Positions 1-9,360 are shown, counted from the first letter of the stretch. The stretch: 64,000 nucleotides of DNA from an uncultured candidate division WPS-2 bacterium (GCA_937927945.1 CALEYW010000092.1:1-64000), one strand, 5' to 3'. Notes: generated by a model from the sequence alone, not told the origin. Numbers and translations: made by a program.

Positions 1-216
1 CACCAGTGCGTTTCACACACTAAGTATAGCACATTTACTAACACAGTAGTACTAGACGACTACGACGTCAGAGGCTACCCCGTAGCTGGCGGGCCTGCCC
101 CTGACGTCGACGACGAGCTCGGCGCCATCCTACAGCTGGTCGCGGCGCTCCGGCTAGACGATCGCGCCATGATGCGGCCGTGGGTCCTGGCGTCTACGAC
201 GACGCCGGCGCGGAGC

Positions 217-276
217 GCCCAAGGACGCCAACCCCGAAAACGGGATAAAAAGGATGAAGGCTTTTGCCCCTTGGGC
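217..276. other. Possible structured element (8-bp inverted repeat)
   Basis: An exact 8-bp inverted repeat (217-224 with 269-276) encloses two smaller potential hairpins, a CCCG/CGGG stem with an AAAA loop and an AAAAG/CTTTT pairing. It lies 100 bases upstream of the first hydrolase gene. No known riboswitch class is recognised. The remainder of bases 1-375 shows no convincing gene; its first 70 bases are relatively AT-rich and could hold a promoter. Confidence 0.25.
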
Positions 277-375
277 ACGCGCGGTTCCTGGTATCTCAGG
301 GACGCTTCAACGAGGGCAATCATCTTGCGGAAGCGACCCGCGAAACAACGTACACGCTCATGCTGTATCTGCCGC

Positions 376-1545
376 GTGAAAACGCTCATCGCCCTGACCC
401 TGATCATGGTCTGGCTCGCTCCGGCCGTCGGGAGCGCGGGAACCCTTCCACCAGGACTTTACGGAAATTCTTCAGGACGCGTGATCTACGTAGGCGTGGA
501 AAACGAACAACCGGATCCCGCCGTGAATCAGTATTTCGATCCTCTCACGCAGCGCATTGGCGATCTAACCGGCACTGCTACGTTGTCGCTGCGAAAGGGC
601 GTCAACGAGGAACGTCGGACCGTTCATGCACCAAACGGTACGGTCGCGGCTTCGTTCTACTACACGAGCACGCAGAAGCGTGCCACGATTATCCTGATCC
701 ATGGCAATGATGCCGAGACCCGGGAAATGGGGTTCATCATCCCCTATCTCGTGCTCAACGGCATCAACGTCATCAGTTACGATCAGCGCGGAACGGGGCA
801 ATCCTCGGGAAACTGGCAGCTCAACGGTCCAGTGCAACGCGCAAGCGACGTGGAGGCGATATACGACGCATTTAGGGAAGACCGGCATGTTGATGGAAAG
901 CGGCTGGGGATTTGGGGGTTTAGCAACGGAGGCTGGACAGCACCGATCGTCGCTGCGCGGCGGCCCGTCGCCTTCATGATCCTCAAGAGCGCACCAGTTT
1001 TGAGCATCGCAAGCAACGTTGACTATGAGGTCACACAGAGAATGCACCGCGACCACTTCAGCGAGGCAGCGGTCTCTGCGGCTCTCGAAACCGTGCATAC
1101 GGTAATTGCTGCGCTTTCCGGCCGCGCGTCATGGAACGCGGCCCTCCGGAGCTACGCTACCGCGAGCGCTCAGCCTTGGTTTCGAGACTCCGAGATGCCG
1201 CCAAATCTGCACTTTCCGATCCAGGGACCGATGGCGGATGGTTTGCGACGTGCGCTGCTCTACGATCCGGCAGACGCGTTGCAGCAGGTTCGGACGCCCA
1301 CCCTCGCCCTTTACGGAGCACGCGATCGGAGTGTCGAGGTAGCTCACGCGTCCCGGACGCTGCGATTCGATTTCTCTCACGCCGGGATGCTCGACTTCAC
1401 GATGCACGTCTACCAGGATGCAGGGCACACCTTGACCGTATCGGCGACGGGCTTTAACAATCAGCTCAGCCTGCCGCAGCGCCTGGCCCCAGGGTACCCG
1501 GCAGTCATGATTGACTGGTTGAATCGGCGCGGCTTTCTGCACTGA
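376..1545 (+). CDS. Exported alpha/beta hydrolase
   Basis: A 389-residue alpha/beta-hydrolase-fold protein with an N-terminal signal peptide of about 20 residues (hydrophobic core after Met-Lys, small residues before the cut), so probably periplasmic or secreted. The triad is visible: Ser183 in GFSNGG, Asp317 in GARDRS and His351 in DAGHT; the oxyanion stretch ILIHGND lies upstream. The fold resembles acyl-aminopeptidase/esterase-type hydrolases acting on small amides or esters; the substrate cannot be told. I chose the GTG at 376 because it puts the signal peptide at the N terminus. An in-frame ATG at 169 would add about 69 basic residues with no domain. The gene stands alone, followed by a stretch of decayed coding sequence. 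Confidence 0.8.
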   Translation: MKTLIALTLIMVWLAPAVGSAGTLPPGLYGNSSGRVIYVGVENEQPDPAVNQYFDPLTQRIGDLTGTATLSLRKGVNEERRTVHAPNGTVAASFYYTSTQKRATIILIHGNDAETREMGFIIPYLVLNGINVISYDQRGTGQSSGNWQLNGPVQRASDVEAIYDAFREDRHVDGKRLGIWGFSNGGWTAPIVAARRPVAFMILKSAPVLSIASNVDYEVTQRMHRDHFSEAAVSAALETVHTVIAALSGRASWNAALRSYATASAQPWFRDSEMPPNLHFPIQGPMADGLRRALLYDPADALQQVRTPTLALYGARDRSVEVAHASRTLRFDFSHAGMLDFTMHVYQDAGHTLTVSATGFNNQLSLPQRLAPGYPAVMIDWLNRRGFLH

Positions 1546-1719
1546 CGCGGTGCGATCGCCAAGCCGGCGCGCTTGGACTACGTGCTCAAAGCGTCGCACG
1601 GTAAAGATGCCGGGCATGACCATGTAGCCCCTCAGTGGGGCTCGCGTCGCATTCAGTGCTCTCGCTTACAACCGATTGAGTACCGCGACGGCCGTTCGCG
1701 ATACGAGTCGCCGACACTT

Positions 1720-1990
1720 GGGCACAGCGGCGGCAACGGGCTGATCTTCTACATCGCGCCGCCGGTGGTCGACATCAAGAACAACGCCGGCTTCGTCTCG
1801 ACAATCTGTACGAACGCCGACGCGTGCGGAGACTACGCGATCGTCGTCCATAATTCGGGGGCAAGATGGTCGCCTGCGGCGACGTCAAACAAGCCAACCC
1901 GACCGGCCGATGCAGTAGCGGAACATGCGTTGTGCACGCGCCGGTTGCGTCCATGTACAAATGCTCGAGCCCGAAAGCGTACAGACGCTT
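1720..1990 (+). pseudogene. Frameshifted remnant of an unidentified exported-type protein
   Basis: Two adjoining reading frames join smoothly if one G is restored in the G-run at about 1857-1861. Upstream frame 1 reads through GFVSTICTNADACGDY and IVVHNSG; downstream frame 3 continues GKMVACGDVKQANPTG. The combined stretch is Cys-rich and looks like the end of a secreted domain, but I do not recognise the family. The rest of 1546-2199 shows no other gene. A single-base sequencing error in the G-run cannot be excluded. Confidence 0.35.
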
Positions 1991-2199
1991 GCGGGCTGGA
2001 GCGCGTAGCTCCGTTGGTCGTGTGGACGGTCTGCCCGCCGTTGCGTTGCCGGGGCCGCCCGCGGCACCGCCGCCGTTGGGGTTGTTGCCGGTCCCCGTCT
2101 CGACTTGCGGCCCGCTGCCGCGGGTCGTGGCGCTCTGCCGGTCCCGCCGAACGAGGCCGTGCGCGATCTGCCCTTCGACGACGTCGTACGGCCGAACGT

Positions 2200-2910
2200 T
2201 CAGCGCCGCGGCGAGGCGACTGGTGACGGCGACGCGGCCGGTACCAACGAGGCAGCCGGTGACAGCGACGGCGCAGGTGAGGGGAAGGCGCCGGGCGACG
2301 GTGACTCCGAAGGCGCCCCCTTCGGCGGCGTCGTTGCGAGCGGCACGACGCGGCACCCGCCCGTCGGCTGATCGTCGCCGAGGATGACCGGCAGGCGCGC
2401 CCCGCGGGGGATCGTCACGTCCTTGCCGTGGTGGAGAAATCCGTACGGACCCAGCACGTAGCCGACGAACGGGATCACGCCGAGGAAACCGGGGGCGTTC
2501 TGCGACGAGCCCGTCGCCGTTGCGCGCTGCGCTGCGGCCCAGTCGATCGTGACGCCGAGATGATCGCCGTTGGGCAGCACGATGAAGCGTGTCTCGAGCA
2601 CGACATAGCCGCCGCGCCCGCCGCGGTCGGCGTGATGCGAGATCGCGACGACACCGTATCCGACGGTATTCGCGGGGACCTCGACGCCGCCCGGCGGGGT
2701 CGCGGCTTCGAACGTGCGGAATACGAAGGGGTCCCCGGCGCGCGCATGCGCCGTGTCGATGTCGCTCTCGAGGTAGATCGTGTCGCGCACGCACGACGGG
2801 GTGTCGGTAACGTACGCGCGCGACGGTGCCGGCGCGAGCGCGGCGACGAAACCGAACGCCAGCACGCCCAGGAGTCCGGGACGAAGAGATCCGATCGACT
2901 TCACACGCAC
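2200..2910 (-). CDS. Secreted protein with Pro/Ser-rich tail, unknown function
   Basis: A 236-residue protein that starts with a clear signal peptide (basic MRVK, hydrophobic stretch, cut near SRA-Y). The mature part (about residues 33-185) carries alternating polar and hydrophobic beta-type segments, with a GFLGVIPFVGYVLGPYGF hydrophobic loop. The last 45 residues are low-complexity Pro/Ser/Ala (SPSP, SPAPSLSP), like a periplasmic linker or cell-envelope spacer. I do not recognise the domain. It is separated by about 50 bases from the next minus-strand gene (2959-4740) and could share its transcript. Confidence 0.6.
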   Translation of the reverse strand: MRVKSIGSLRPGLLGVLAFGFVAALAPAPSRAYVTDTPSCVRDTIYLESDIDTAHARAGDPFVFRTFEAATPPGGVEVPANTVGYGVVAISHHADRGGRGGYVVLETRFIVLPNGDHLGVTIDWAAAQRATATGSSQNAPGFLGVIPFVGYVLGPYGFLHHGKDVTIPRGARLPVILGDDQPTGGCRVVPLATTPPKGAPSESPSPGAFPSPAPSLSPAASLVPAASPSPVASPRR

Positions 2911-2958
2911 AGAATGCTGACCTCGCTTCGAACCAACAAGCGTAGGAAGGTCGCGCCT

Positions 2959-4740
2959 TTACGCGATCGGTCTGCCCGAACGGGAGGTCCTCGCCGTTCG
3001 TTTGCCGCCACCGCGTATCGAAGCAATCTCCTGCCTCAGAGCAGCGTTTTCAGCGCGCAACGTTTCCGCTTCAACGTGAGCGTACGCGGTTGCAGCAGAA
3101 GCAGCGAGAGAAACGAGACTGCGCTCCTCATCAGGGTCGATGTCAGCGCCGTGTTCGTGCGCGCCGTAGAGAGCGATACTCGTCAATTGTCGACGAACCA
3201 AAATCGGCAATGCCAGCGTCGGTTCCGCGGCGCCCGTCGGCTTGTCTTGGCGTATCCACCGCAACTCGTGCATACGCAGCGCGGCGTGCTCAGCTTTGAG
3301 GTGAAGGACGAGCTGATCGTCCGAAGTGAGGACGTGGGCGTCCGAATCGGCCCAGCCGACAGCTGCTTCACGATGGAACGAGCCGTCCTGGCTCGCGTGA
3401 AACACTGCGGCGGAGGCAAGGCCGAGCGCGGCCGCCGACTCCTGCACGAGCATGTCGTTGATTGCCGACAGTGAGCCGGCGTGAAGCATGGCTGCGGACG
3501 TGCGAGCCAACTGTCGCTCTGCCAGATGGCGATGCCGGAAGAAGCCAGCGTCGACCCACCGCTCCGCTACGCGGTGGAGGCCTTTGACCCAGAATCCTAG
3601 CGCGAGCGCCGCCCCGATTTCCGCCACGAAGCCGAGTTGCGTCGCCTCCAGCTGCTTTCCGACAAACCAGTGGATGAGCGAGATGACGCCGACAATCAGC
3701 GTGGTGAGCGCACCGTACGCGATCGTACGACTGATGAAGAAGGTGAGGTCAAACACGCGGTAGCGGATGACCGCGTAGGTGACGGCGATGGGAACGCATG
3801 CCCCGAGCAGGATCGACAGGTCGTCGATCCAGATCGGATACGAGAATCGTGCACTCAGATGCAACCCGACCGAGACGATGCGCAGCACGAGCACGACCGG
3901 AAAGACGAGGATCCACGCAAGCCGGTGGCGCTCGTCACCTTTACTGCTCGCGTATGCACCGACGAGAACCATGGATGTGGCAAGATACACGAGAGCAATG
4001 GAGGCGCTCCACGCATCATTCACGGCTTGTTCGGGTAGACCGAGCTTGTCCGCGATAAACCAATAGATCCAATAACCGACGAAGAGCCCAACGAACACGT
4101 AGGCGACCCGTTCTGCGGTTCCACGCCAGCCGGGCGCGCGATCATTTGGAAATCGCACGGCGAAGACGAGGATCAGCGGAATCGACACGGCCGCCAGCAG
4201 AACGCTCGAATAGCCCGCGAATGCCGCTATCGCGTAAGAACCCGGCCAATACTCCCCGATGCTGAAATGGCGCGCGTTGGCACACCACAGATAAAAGCAC
4301 CACGTCATCCGACTCGGCCGCAGCAGCACCAGGAGTGAGCCAAGGCTCAGAAAGAGCAACGCCACGGCCGCCTTTGCGACAAAGACGATTTTTCGCACGA
4401 GCGGCACTGGCACGGCCCTCGGCACTACGGTAATCGTTCTCGCGATCCCGTTGCGCACGACATGCAGCGTCGCCGGTTCTCTGCGAACGCTCAAGCGGTA
4501 CGGGATCGGCGGAATCAGACGGTCGCCACGCGAGAGCCCCGCGGCGGCCGCTGCGGATCCAGGCGTGACATGATCGACGATCCAGTCGTTGTTGACGTTG
4601 AACCCCGTGCGTGGCGGCGGCACGAATAGCACGCTGGTAGCGCTGGCGGTAAAGACTAAGGACCAGACAGCAATCAGCGTGACGATGGAGATGCGAACGG
4701 CACGGTGTGCTCGAGGCGCCGCCGAGCGTTGCGTCGACAA
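2959..4740 (-). CDS. PDZ- and GAF-containing multi-pass membrane sensor
   Basis: A 593-residue membrane protein. An N-terminal transmembrane segment is followed by a PDZ-like domain (about 35-110, with VTPGSAAAAAGLSRGD), then some seven to eight hydrophobic segments (about 120-370) ending in the RYRVFDLTFFISRT motif seen next to 7TM sensor modules. A cytoplasmic GAF-like region (about 400-540) and a terminal coiled coil (AETLRAENAALRQEI) follow. There is no kinase, cyclase or phosphodiesterase domain, so it would have to signal through a partner. The TTG start at 4740 has a strong ribosome-binding site, GGAAGGG, five bases upstream; an in-frame start at 4773 is the alternative. Role in envelope sensing is inference. 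Confidence 0.65.
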   Translation of the reverse strand: MSTQRSAAPRAHRAVRISIVTLIAVWSLVFTASATSVLFVPPPRTGFNVNNDWIVDHVTPGSAAAAAGLSRGDRLIPPIPYRLSVRREPATLHVVRNGIARTITVVPRAVPVPLVRKIVFVAKAAVALLFLSLGSLLVLLRPSRMTWCFYLWCANARHFSIGEYWPGSYAIAAFAGYSSVLLAAVSIPLILVFAVRFPNDRAPGWRGTAERVAYVFVGLFVGYWIYWFIADKLGLPEQAVNDAWSASIALVYLATSMVLVGAYASSKGDERHRLAWILVFPVVLVLRIVSVGLHLSARFSYPIWIDDLSILLGACVPIAVTYAVIRYRVFDLTFFISRTIAYGALTTLIVGVISLIHWFVGKQLEATQLGFVAEIGAALALGFWVKGLHRVAERWVDAGFFRHRHLAERQLARTSAAMLHAGSLSAINDMLVQESAAALGLASAAVFHASQDGSFHREAAVGWADSDAHVLTSDDQLVLHLKAEHAALRMHELRWIRQDKPTGAAEPTLALPILVRRQLTSIALYGAHEHGADIDPDEERSLVSLAASAATAYAHVEAETLRAENAALRQEIASIRGGGKRTARTSRSGRPIA

Positions 4741-5091
4741 GACAGCCCTTCCTTTCAGCACGGTGCGCGACACGTATTCCTCGGATGTGCTTACCTCTCT
4801 TCCGTATTATCCGAGAAGGGTACGTGCGGCTGCATACACCGCGGTTGCTTATAGTGTAGACAAGCCCGCGTCGCGGCTCTCTTCGTAAGGCGTCTATTTC
4901 GACACGTTTCTCATCGGAGGCCGGTCCCTCGCAAATCAGTGATTCTCGGGGCCAGGCAGGCTGTTTGTGAGACACTTTTTCTCGACGGAGACCGAAATGG
5001 ACGGTGTTGTTCTAGGCTAGCCGGTTTTCTGGTTCTCAACTATATTGGCCGTTCTCAGCTAGGTGCGGCATTTTGTCACGGGAGGGCGACT

Positions 5092-5739
5092 TTGACAGCC
5101 CGGGCCGAGCAACGCACGCGTAAAGCGCAGTATGATGCGGCGAACGGAACGGCCGCGGGGCTACGCTGCAGGGCGAGGCTACGTACGGCGCTGAGTCGAT
5201 AGGCGACGTAGCTATCGCGTCGAACTTATTGCACGTTCGCGGTGCTTTGCGCGGCGGTTTGGCTGCTCGACATGAACGCCAGTTGTTCACAGCGTTCGAT
5301 TGGTTCGCTGCGGGACGCGCTCGAGGCCGCGCGCGACGCCTGCGCGGCGAACGCTTCCGCACGAGGCGTGGACATAGAAATCGACGGCGCACCTGCTGTC
5401 GCCGTGGCAATCGATGGAGACCGGCTCACGCTGGTCCTAGTGAACCTGATCGATAACGCCGTAAAACACGGTCGCGCCGGTGGCGGCGTTTTTGTTGGCG
5501 TCGATGTGGAGGATAAAAGCTTCGTGCGAGTGACGGTCGACGATGACGGGCCGGGGATCGCGCCCGCTGACCGAGATCGAGTTTTCGCGTTCGGTGAGCG
5601 CGCAGTAACAGTGGCGAAGGGAACCGGCATCGGCCTCGCATTTGCCCGGCTGTTGCTTGAGCGCGCCGGCGGGCACATGGCACTCGAAGAATCGTCACGT
5701 GGCGGTGCGCGTTTTGTGCTCAGTGTTCCACGCGTCTGA
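5092..5739 (+). pseudogene. Histidine-kinase remnant, ATPase domain preserved
   Basis: The readable piece (5242-5739) is a HATPase_c domain: N box NLIDNAVKHG, G1 box DDGPGI, F box FAFGER and G2 box GTGIGLAFA are all present. There is no membrane segment, HAMP or phospho-accepting His box. Upstream at 5092-5190 a frame ending in TAG reads AEQRTRKAQYDAANGTAAGL, which resembles the second helix of a DHp domain, so a full kinase probably once stood here and lost its front. A degenerate relative of the same ATPase segment lies at 15412-15730. The 4741-5091 interval shows no gene. Alternatively this could be a short stand-alone ATPase domain expressed from ATG 5272. Confidence 0.55.
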
Positions 5740-5810
5740 ACCGGTACGCTGTTCACAGGAACGCGGCGGCCTCGGATTCGAGCAGCTGACACACAGGGCC
5801 GTCGCAGCGG

Positions 5811-6584
5811 TCACTTGTCGTGTGCGGCAGCTGCCAAAATGAGATTTGAGATCTCTCGCGGATGGCTAACGAGAGACAGGTGACCGGCATCAAGCTCAAT
5901 CGATGCCGCCTTCATGCGCGCAGCCAGATAGCGCTCTAATTCAGGGTTCATTGACCGATCGTGTCTCGACACCGCGTACCAAGAGGGTTTGGATCGCCAG
6001 GCGGCGACTGTCGTCTTCGCGGTAGGAAACAACGTGGCGGCAATCGGCGCTTGAACCGCGTATAACGCATGCGCTCTGACCGGAACCACGCCATTTGCGA
6101 AATCGTTTAGGAAAGCGTTCTCGCTCAGCTGTTCAAAAGCACCTGACTTCACGATGCCAGCACTTGCAGGCGGTGTTGGAAATCTTTTGGCGAGTGCGAT
6201 ATAGTCCTCGCCTGCATCGGGCGCGCGAGCTGCCACATAGACCAGAGCGGAGACGTTGGGGGCGACGCCGGCTTCGGTGATGACCATTCCTCCGTAAGAA
6301 TGGGCCACGAGCACGGTCGGCCCGTCCTGCATCGCGAGCGCGCGGCGCGTGGCCGCGATGTCGTCCGTAAGCGAGGTCAGCGGATTCTGAACTGCGGTCA
6401 CCCGCATGCCGGAAGCCTGAAGGCGAACGATAACCTCAGACCAGCTCGATCCATCGGCGTAGGCGCCATGAACCAACACGATATTGCGAACGCGGAAGGC
6501 GGCTCGAGCATCTGTGCGGATACCGAGCAGCGGAGCGGCTACTCCCGCCGCAACGGCGGTCGAGAATGTGCGACGGTCAATCAT
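5811..6584 (-). CDS. Exported alpha/beta hydrolase (salicylate-esterase-like)
   Basis: A 257-residue alpha/beta hydrolase with an N-terminal twin-arginine-type leader (DRRTF followed by a hydrophobic Ala-rich run), hence probably exported folded through Tat. The core matches the plant-hydroxynitrile-lyase/esterase-like group: VLVHGAYADGSSW oxyanion region, nucleophile elbow AHSYGG and a C-terminal His in DAGHLSLVSHP. The family typically cleaves small esters; the substrate is unknown. The ATG at 6584 is chosen because it starts directly with the Tat leader; upstream in-frame codons add an Arg-rich tail. Neighbouring genes are decayed, so context gives no role. Confidence 0.75.
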   Translation of the reverse strand: MIDRRTFSTAVAAGVAAPLLGIRTDARAAFRVRNIVLVHGAYADGSSWSEVIVRLQASGMRVTAVQNPLTSLTDDIAATRRALAMQDGPTVLVAHSYGGMVITEAGVAPNVSALVYVAARAPDAGEDYIALAKRFPTPPASAGIVKSGAFEQLSENAFLNDFANGVVPVRAHALYAVQAPIAATLFPTAKTTVAAWRSKPSWYAVSRHDRSMNPELERYLAARMKAASIELDAGHLSLVSHPREISNLILAAAAHDK

Positions 6585-6718
6585 GACACTCGTGCTTCGA
6601 CGTCGGATCACCGTCTCGCTACCGGGTTCATCGTGCGTGCGCTGCACTGGGTCCCGTTGGCGAAGGTCGCGGAATCGACCCTGCACGCGTCTGCATCCTT
6701 CGGCATGAGGACGAACGT

Positions 6719-7376
6719 GTGGTCTATCGTTACCCTCGCCGACTTTCCGTGATTGGGGCAGTTGTCATCCAACACTTCAATAATCGGCGCGAGAATCGAC
6801 TGCGCCGGTTAGATGCCGAGAGTGCGGAAGCGGCGCGGCGAGAGCAATATCAGCATACGGAAGATTTGCGCCGTCGTGATATCGAGCGAGCGGCAAGCGA
6901 ATTGCACGATCGTCACATTGCCGCTCGAGAGCAGATGATTCAGATTCTCGCTACATACGAGCGCTATATGCAAATTGCTCGAGATAGCCCCACACGAAGA
7001 TATTTCGTCACAGATGGAGACGGCAACCGTTCTCGTCGAGCGGGCCTTTTTCGAGCGAACAGACGGCATGGACAAGTTACTACGCGAACAGCGAGATGCG
7101 GCGGAGTTCGCCGGCGAACTGGAACTCGCGATAAGGACCGCCAAAGTCGCGTCCAGTCAACAAAACTGGGACAAGGTTAAGGTCTTGAAGAAGTCGCCGC
7201 GAGCCGTGGACGCTGCGGAGTACAAGCGGACTGGCAGCGCGCGGGCCGAGCAGCTCGAGACGAACTATCAGGTGATCCAGGAAAACGCGACAGACCCGGC
7301 ACGCGTGTTAGCGGAAGCCCGGCGGACGCTGGGCGACGTGAGGCCGCCCCTTTCCCCAACTGGAGCGGGCGTCTGA
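6719..7376 (+). pseudogene. Frameshifted coiled-coil protein gene
   Basis: Two overlapping frames appear to be halves of one protein. The first (6719-about 6980) begins with a short hydrophobic stretch, then a charged helical region rich in Arg/Glu (RREQYQHTEDLRRRDIERA). The second (from about 6975, ending 7376) continues with helical EQRDAAEFAGELELAIRTAK. The switch lies near 6960-7000 and needs a one-base indel. The form suggests a membrane-anchored coiled-coil protein like those beside phage or toxin genes, but I recognise no family. Two separate overlapping small genes are less likely. Confidence 0.4.
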
Positions 7377-7499
7377 CTCCGACCAGTCGGGTGATCCCTA
7401 GCGGATTTCCGACGCCCGATGCGCTACCTCCATTCACCACCTCCAGCGGATCATGCGTTCCGATTTCCCTCACGGGGCCCGGCTTCGTGCGGTACCGGC

Positions 7500-7548
7500 G
7501 CTGACTGTTAATCAGCGGGTCGTTGGTTCGAGTCCAACTCGGCAGCCA
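7500..7548 (+). pseudogene. tRNA-Asn 3' half (anticodon and T arms plus CCA)
   Basis: A perfect 5-bp anticodon stem (7500-7504/7512-7516) holds a loop with anticodon GTT (Asn), followed by a variable loop, an intact T arm (GTTGG, TTCGAGT, CCAAC) and the sequence TCGGCAGCCA. No acceptor 5' strand or D arm is found upstream, and only six acceptor bases precede the discriminator, so this is not a functional tRNA. Such 3' tRNA halves are typical scars of integration into tRNA genes. A tyrosine-recombinase remnant lies 4 kb away at 11470-11660. Confidence 0.7.
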
Positions 7549-7554
7549 ATCATG

Positions 7555-7586
7555 CGAGGCTGCGTGTATACGCGGCCTCGTTTTTT
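7555..7586 (+). terminator. Rho-independent terminator after the tRNA fragment
   Basis: Stem GAGGC/GCCTC continues through a bulge into GCGT/ACGC with a GTAT loop, followed directly by six Ts and then CTTT. This is a classical intrinsic terminator and suggests that an intact tRNA transcription unit once ended here. Confidence 0.75.
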
Positions 7587-7717
7587 CTTTACGATGTCGT
7601 CGGTTGGCGGAGCACGGAGTCACGATTCTGCTGATCGAACACATCCTGCGGCTCGCGGCGAGGATCTGCGGCCGGGCTTCCCTGATGCAGCTCCGTTGAT
7701 AGAAGGAGGGTCCTCTG

Positions 7718-8887
7718 TTGCGTTCGATCACCTGGCGTCTGGGCGCGCTTGCGCTGGGACTTGCCGTTACCCTCACCGCGGCCCCGCCGCGTTCGGCGGG
7801 TGCGGCAAATGAACCGTACCTCATCGGTGCCACCGTGTCCGAGAGCGGTCCAGGCTCGTCGCTGGGCCGCCCTGAGGCCGACAGCATGCAGATGGCGGTC
7901 GACGAGATCAACAAAGCCGGCGGCGTGAACGGCCACCCGCTGCAAATCACGATTCTCGACGACGAATCGAATCCGACGACGGCCGTCAACAACGTGCGCA
8001 GGCTGCTCGACGCGCACCCGATAGCGCTGCTCGGCTCGTCGCTGACGCAAACGTCGCTCGCGATGGTGCCGCTCGCAAACCAGGCGCAGATTCCGATGAT
8101 CTCGTTCGCGTCGAGCGCGCAGGTAATCCAGCCGGTCTCCGACCGCAAATGGATCTTCAAGATGCCGATCACCGACTTCCACACGGCGCAGACAATGCAG
8201 GAGTTCATGAAGAAGAGGGGCTGGACGAAAGTCGGCGTGATCTATCGCAACGACGACTACGGCAAGACGGGCCTCGGGCACTTCCAGGATGCTGGGAAGA
8301 GGGCGGGATTCGATGTCGTCGACGTTGAGCCGATCGCCGCCAACGCAAGTGACGCGACGACGCAGCTGACGCATCTCAAGGCCGCAAATCCACAGGCGAT
8401 TGTCGCCTGGACGTCGCTGCCCAGTGCCGCGGTGATCCTCAAGGGTTATCGGGAGCTGAGCATGCAGACGCCGCTGCTGTATTCGGACGGCGCCGCGACC
8501 GGCGTGTTCGTCGCCCAAGCCGGGACGGCGCTCAACGGCGCCTATATCGCGTCGACCAAGATCAATGTCGCGGGCACCGTGCCCAAGGACGATCCGCAGC
8601 GGAAAATTCTCGACCACTACATCGCGTCGTTCACGCAGCTGTATCCGAAGGACGCGCCGGTCAGCATCTTCGGCGGCTTCGGCTACGACGGCGTCTACGT
8701 GATGGCGCGGGCGATCAAGGATGCGAAGTCCACGAACGCCGGGCTGCTCCGCGATGCGCTCGAGCATGTTACCTACACCGGCGTCTCCGGGACGTACCGG
8801 ATGTCGGGCGCCGATCACAACGGGCTCTCGACCTTCTCGATCGTGGTCACGCAGATCGAGAACGGGAAATTCACGGTCGCGAAGTGA
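7718..8887 (+). CDS. ABC transporter substrate-binding protein, LivJ-like
   Basis: A 389-residue periplasmic binding protein of the branched-chain-amino-acid type (Peripla_BP_6). It has a signal peptide of about 29 residues ending near SAGAA. Family features include IGATVSESGPGSSLG, the NKAGGVNGHPLQ loop, DDESNPTTAVNNVRRL, and FGYDGVYVMARAI near the C terminus. It would capture amino acids, aromatic acids or similar small carboxylates outside the inner membrane. TTG at 7718 is preceded by a strong AAGGAGGG box at 7703-7710. No permease or ATPase gene accompanies it, so its transporter is elsewhere or lost. Confidence 0.85.
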   Translation: MRSITWRLGALALGLAVTLTAAPPRSAGAANEPYLIGATVSESGPGSSLGRPEADSMQMAVDEINKAGGVNGHPLQITILDDESNPTTAVNNVRRLLDAHPIALLGSSLTQTSLAMVPLANQAQIPMISFASSAQVIQPVSDRKWIFKMPITDFHTAQTMQEFMKKRGWTKVGVIYRNDDYGKTGLGHFQDAGKRAGFDVVDVEPIAANASDATTQLTHLKAANPQAIVAWTSLPSAAVILKGYRELSMQTPLLYSDGAATGVFVAQAGTALNGAYIASTKINVAGTVPKDDPQRKILDHYIASFTQLYPKDAPVSIFGGFGYDGVYVMARAIKDAKSTNAGLLRDALEHVTYTGVSGTYRMSGADHNGLSTFSIVVTQIENGKFTVAK

Positions 8888-8934
8888 TGACGCGGGACCG
8901 CTGAGCCTCACCGACATGGAGGGCACGGCAAGTT

Positions 8935-9200
8935 CTAAGGCATGCGGATGATGAGTTGGTGGCGAGCGGTCACGCCGAGTTGGCCGCGATCCATGCCGTG
9001 CGCGACGCGGTCGCTGTAATAGACGAGCAAGATCCCTTCGCTGTGAGTGACCGTCTCTGCGAGCACGGCCTTGCCTTGTGCGGTGACGGCGATCAAGATC
9101 TGCCGGCCGTCCGTTTTGTGCGGGCGACGCGTCACGTAGCCGCGCTATTCGAGCGCGGCTACGATAGCCTTGAGCGATTGCGGACGGACGTGCTCCTTTG
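8935..9200 (-). pseudogene. MarR-family regulator remnant with internal stop
   Basis: On the minus strand the winged-helix part of a MarR regulator is readable: LAAKEHVRPQSLKAIVAALE, then an in-frame TAG, then RGYVTRRPHKTDGRQILIAV. In the family the position after ALE is usually Gln or Glu, so one substitution (CAG or GAG to TAG) explains the stop. N-terminal dimerisation helices are missing, and after about residue 40 of the second piece the similarity fades. The C-terminal helix of such a protein appears just upstream but on the opposite strand (9256-9360), implying an inversion. Confidence 0.6.
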
Positions 9201-9255
9201 CCGCAAGCATCCGCTGCGTCTGCGGCCCATCGTCGCATCACGGCCGCCAGCCACG

Positions 9256-9360
9256 ACGTACGTTGCGCGCGTGAGTCTGGACCGCGAGTTCACGGCCGCC
9301 GAGCGGCAGCGGCTTCGCTCGGCACTTCCGAACCTCGAACGGCTCGCCGACGTACCGTGA
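9256..9360 (+). pseudogene. MarR C-terminal helix fragment, inverted relative to its body
   Basis: The frame reads TAAERQRLRSALPNLERLAD, the typical last helices of MarR-type regulators (pattern LT..ER..L..ALP.LERLA), ending in a natural TGA at 9358-9360. It has no own start region. It sits 58 bases before the isochorismatase-like gene, the place where a co-transcribed regulator would end. Together with the oppositely oriented winged-helix piece it looks like one gene split by an inversion. Confidence 0.5.

Noticed and set aside
7500..7548. Functional tRNA-Asn
   Set aside because: No D arm or 5' acceptor strand is found upstream and the acceptor is one base short; only the 3' half exists.
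7589..9241. Very long minus-strand open frame across the ABC binding-protein gene
   Set aside because: Arg/His-rich shadow typical of antisense frames in GC-rich genes; the plus-strand gene has signal peptide, ribosome-binding site and family motifs.
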